A stretch of 9,006 bases of DNA from contig JAUXCH010000153.1 in assembly GCA_030618975.1 (NCBI GenBank), positions 1-9,006 on the forward strand, written 5' to 3'. Origin of the DNA: Planctomycetia bacterium. GTDB taxonomy: Bacteria; Planctomycetota; PLA2; JAEUHO01. Both the position numbers and the translations under genes were made by a program. This document shows, piece by piece, positions 7,134 to 9,006 of the stretch. The stretch's first letter is position 1. The number at the start of each line of letters is the position of its first letter. A model generated the notes under the pieces. It had not been told where the DNA came from. It made no database searches and worked only from the letters and a program-made list of their open reading frames with translations.

Positions 7134-7355
7134 AGGTGGACCTCCCCACGGCTCAGCGCGTCTTGGAGCCTACTGCATCCGGCCCCCGGGCGGCGGGCCT
7201 CGGACGCGGTGCCCTCGGCGCGGCGCTCACGTAGCGCCTCAGCGCCTCGATCCCAGCACCCTGGCACCTCGAGAACGCCCGAAACTTACTAGAACTTAAC
7301 ATACGACGTAGCCTACCCGATCCGCACGACACCCCAAGGCCGTCGAAGATGAGGC
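7134..7355. other. Intergenic region upstream of dcd with AT-rich direct repeat
   Basis: This 222-bp gap lies between the deacetylase stop and the dcd start. An AT-rich patch at 7281-7303 stands out. It contains AACTTA twice (7283-7288 and 7293-7298) separated by CTAG, so the copies are exactly 10 bp (one helical turn) apart. Next to it is the odd palindrome GTAG-C-CTAC (7308-7316). These look like control elements for the dcd unit, although I see no good -35 box. A minus-strand reading frame of 49 codons (7302-7153, beginning MLSSSKFRAFSRCQGAG) ends 19 nt before dcd. Its second half is Pro/Arg/Ala-rich, it has no clear Shine-Dalgarno, and I do not call it a gene. Confidence 0.4.
7141..7147 (-). 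promoter_or_regulatory. Ribosome binding site of dcd (GGGGAGG)
   Basis: GGGGAGG on the minus strand lies 7 nt before GTG 7133, an optimal arrangement. It selects the 7133 start, whose product begins with a DCD-like N-terminus. It argues against an in-frame GTG at 7149 that would give a long Gly/Arg-rich leader without family similarity. Confidence 0.75.
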
Positions 7356-8324
7356 TCAGGGCCGCCCTCCTCGGGGACGCGCGAGACGCCAGGCCGTCGT
7401 GGCGCGGTTCGGCTCCACGCCGATGCGCGGCAGGCGGTGGGGCGCGGCGCCGACCCCCACCGTGCCGGGCACCGTCGTCACGGCGGCTCGATACGTCTCC
7501 AGCACCAGCTCGCGGACCCGGGCATCCTGCTCGCCGTTCGGGTAGCAGAAGAACTCCACCTGCCGGCCGAGGACGGTCTCCAGGCGCCGCTTGCTGCCCC
7601 GGATCTCCGACTCCAGGGCGTCGTCGTCGAGGGTGGACAGGACCGGGTGCGTGAGGGTGTGGGAGCCGATCGTGATCAGCTTCCCGTCCAGGCGTTTCAG
7701 CTCGTCCCACCCGAGCACGTCGTACGCGCGCCGGTGGACGGGAAGCGGCGTGAACTCCCGCGTCGCCTTGCGAATGGCAGCCTCCTGCTCCTTGCGCCTC
7801 GACAACTCGAGCGTCTTCAGCGCCTCGACCACGACGTCGGCGTCGCTCTCCCCGCGTCCGGGCGATTCGACGTCCAGGGACTCGCGGAGGCGCACGCGCT
7901 CGGGCTCGTCCAGGAACTCCATGCGCGCGCGGACCTCGTGGCTCCACAGCCAGCGCCCCTCGTCGATCAGTCCGGGGCAGACGAAGAACGTGGCCGGCAC
8001 GGCCATCTCGCGGAGCAGGGGGTAGGCGACCGTCGCGCTGTTCCGCAGCCCGTCGTCGAAGGTGAGCGCCATCTCCCGGCCGTGGATGCGCAGGCGCGAC
8101 ACCGTCCGGTGGACGAGCTCCGCCAGGGGCACGAGCTCGAAGTGACGCTCCAGGTACGTCAGGATCCGTTCGAAGTCCTCGCCCGAGAACGCCCGGTCCC
8201 CGACGCCGTGGAACACGAGAATGCGCATCTCGCCCACGCGCTTCGCGCGGCGTGTGGACCATCCCGCCGCGTAGGCGAGGCGGTGCACGAAGCGAGACAG
8301 GAGCGGACGCACCACGGGCGCCAT
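7356..8324 (-). CDS. Polysaccharide deacetylase (carbohydrate esterase 4, NodB homology)
   Basis: Metal-dependent deacetylase that removes N- or O-acetyl groups from a polysaccharide; the substrate cannot be told from sequence. The 322-residue product shows the CE4 motifs in order: ILVFHGVGD (35-43), TFDDG with catalytic and metal Asp90/Asp91 (88-92), ATFFVCPG (111-118), SHTLTHP with metal His222/His226 (221-227), and FFCYPNGEQD (258-267). An insert of about 85 residues, charged and likely helical, separates the second and third blocks. No signal peptide is obvious: the N-terminus is short and basic (RFVHRLAYAAGWSTRRAKR). ATG 8324 is the likely start, giving a leader similar in length to related proteins. 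Met33 (MRILVFHG) is an alternative. Further upstream extension would run antisense through the sigma factor gene and is rejected. The gene is transcribed divergently from the sigma factor. Confidence 0.93.
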   Translation of the reverse strand: MAPVVRPLLSRFVHRLAYAAGWSTRRAKRVGEMRILVFHGVGDRAFSGEDFERILTYLERHFELVPLAELVHRTVSRLRIHGREMALTFDDGLRNSATVAYPLLREMAVPATFFVCPGLIDEGRWLWSHEVRARMEFLDEPERVRLRESLDVESPGRGESDADVVVEALKTLELSRRKEQEAAIRKATREFTPLPVHRRAYDVLGWDELKRLDGKLITIGSHTLTHPVLSTLDDDALESEIRGSKRRLETVLGRQVEFFCYPNGEQDARVRELVLETYRAAVTTVPGTVGVGAAPHRLPRIGVEPNRATTAWRLARPRGGRP

Positions 8325-8366
8325 CCTACGGGGCGCAGCCGCCGTCGCAGGGGTACCCTGCTCCCC
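8325..8366. promoter_or_regulatory. Divergent 42-bp promoter gap with inverted repeat
   Basis: The gap separates the start codons of the deacetylase and the sigma factor. It contains GCAGGG-GTA-CCCTGC (8347-8361), a perfect 6-bp inverted repeat with a 3-nt spacer. The gap is too short for two full non-overlapping promoters, so one or both genes must use overlapping, leaderless or internal promoters. The palindrome overlaps the region where the sigma gene's ribosome binding site should be (AGGGG at 8349-8353, 13 nt from ATG). Confidence 0.45.
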
Positions 8367-9006
8367 ATGGACGCGCCCCTCGAGGACCGCCGCGACGTGC
8401 TCGCAGCCCGGTCCGGGGACCGTGCGGCGTTCGCGCGACTCGTCGAGCGCTATACCCGGCGGCTCTACGACCTCGCCCGCCGCATGCTCCGGGACCCGCA
8501 CGAGGCCGAGGACGTCGTCCAGCACGCGTTCTTCAACGCCTGGCGTGCGCTGGACCGCTTCGACGTGGAGCGGCCGTTCCGCAACTGGATCCTGAGGATC
8601 GGCTCCAACCTCTGCCGGAACCGCCTCGCGGCCCGGGCGCGGCGGCACGAGCTCAGACCCCGCGGCGGGGACGCCCCCTTCCCGGAGGTCGAAGCGCCGG
8701 CCACGGTCCGGCCGGGCGAGGCCCCCCCGACAGCGGAGCGCGTCCGCCTCGCCATCGAGGCCCTCCCGGACCGCTACCGCCTGCCCGTGATCCTCCACTA
8801 CGTGCAGGACCTGCCGCTCCGGGACGTCGCCGAGATCACCGGCGCGCCCGTGGCGACCGTGAAGACCTGGCTCCACCGGGGCCGCGCGGCGCTGAAGGCG
8901 CTGCTCGAGGCCCCTGAAACCTCCGGGCCCGGTCCCGGTACGACTCCTGGAAGCGACCCAAGACCACGCCCGACCTCCCCCCCCACGACCTGGACGCCCT
9001 CGAGCA
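8367..9006 (+). CDS. ECF-type RNA polymerase sigma factor, 3' end beyond window
   Basis: Extracytoplasmic-function sigma factor that redirects RNA polymerase, usually held by an anti-sigma factor encoded next door. Region 2 is at about residues 21-90 (FARLVERYTRRLYDLARRM, then DPHEAEDVVQHAFFNAWRAL, then FRNWILRIGSNLCRNRL). Region 4 is at about 125-181, with the helix-turn-helix ALPDRYRLPVILHYVQDL, then LRDVAEITGAPVATVKTWLHRGRAAL. The two are joined by a Pro/Arg-rich linker. No stop occurs before the window end. After residue 182 the frame turns Pro/Thr/Ser-rich, where most ECF proteins would have ended. Either this is a genuine low-complexity tail or the true frame changes there. The start at ATG 8367 is the first Met and gives a normal N-terminus. 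The group of ECF factor and its target genes cannot be determined here. Confidence 0.92.
   Translation, partial: MDAPLEDRRDVLAARSGDRAAFARLVERYTRRLYDLARRMLRDPHEAEDVVQHAFFNAWRALDRFDVERPFRNWILRIGSNLCRNRLAARARRHELRPRGGDAPFPEVEAPATVRPGEAPPTAERVRLAIEALPDRYRLPVILHYVQDLPLRDVAEITGAPVATVKTWLHRGRAALKALLEAPETSGPGPGTTPGSDPRPRPTSPPTTWTPSS

Noticed and set aside
7134..7149. GTG 7149 as the dcd start in the main frame.
   Set aside because: It would place the strong GGGGAGG inside the coding region and yield a leader of about 50 Gly/Arg-rich residues unlike the family, while the 7133 frame gives a DCD-like N-terminus.
7153..8262. A 369-codon minus-strand frame across the deacetylase, including a possible 49-codon terminal small protein (7153-7302).
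   Set aside because: Most of it is a shadow of the CE4 gene. The 49-codon tail has no convincing ribosome binding site and a low-complexity second half, so it is only mentioned in the intergenic entry.
8325..8876. N-terminal extension of the deacetylase frame to 8876.
   Set aside because: It runs antisense through the ECF sigma factor, whose regions 2 and 4 are clear; ATG 8324 gives a normal-length CE4 protein.

Overview
The window is high-GC bacterial DNA. Two 60-base lines counted by hand give about 70% G+C in the cyanophycin genes and 55-57% in the middle section. It carries no RNA genes, insertion sequence or CRISPR array that I can see. The taxon cannot be fixed from the sequence. A non-cyanobacterial, GC-rich environmental bacterium fits best, because the cyanophycin genes are arranged with isoaspartyl dipeptidase and sit near an ECF sigma factor and a polysaccharide deacetylase.

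Positions 1-4759 (minus strand) hold a compact cyanophycin operon, transcribed iadA > cphB > cphA. CphA polymerises Asp and Arg into cyanophycin, CphB cuts the polymer to beta-Asp-Arg dipeptides, and IadA splits those into free Asp and Arg. A storage polymer's synthesis and complete breakdown are thus encoded together. The genes are tightly coupled: 11 nt separate iadA and cphB, and a TGATG overlap joins cphB and cphA. cphA runs off the left edge and ends, as far as visible, in a 9-bp tandem repeat encoding Ala-Glu-Thr at least nine times.

Positions 4873-7133 (minus strand) hold a second two-gene unit that is locally less GC-rich. It comprises a two-domain dCTP deaminase (dUTPase-fold DCD family), interrupted near its 5' end by an apparent frameshift, and a protein fusing a GNAT-like acetyltransferase domain to an ASCH (PUA-like) domain. 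Only 3 nt separate the two genes. The pairing of a nucleotide-pool enzyme with an RNA/nucleotide-binding type fold is the least explained part of the window and the best candidate for something undescribed.

Positions 7356-9006 hold a minus-strand carbohydrate-esterase-4 (NodB-type) polysaccharide deacetylase and a divergent plus-strand ECF sigma factor that runs off the right edge. Their 42-bp shared upstream gap contains a 15-bp inverted repeat. The intergenic stretch 7134-7355 has an AT-rich patch with a 10-bp-spaced direct repeat that may be the control region of the dcd unit.
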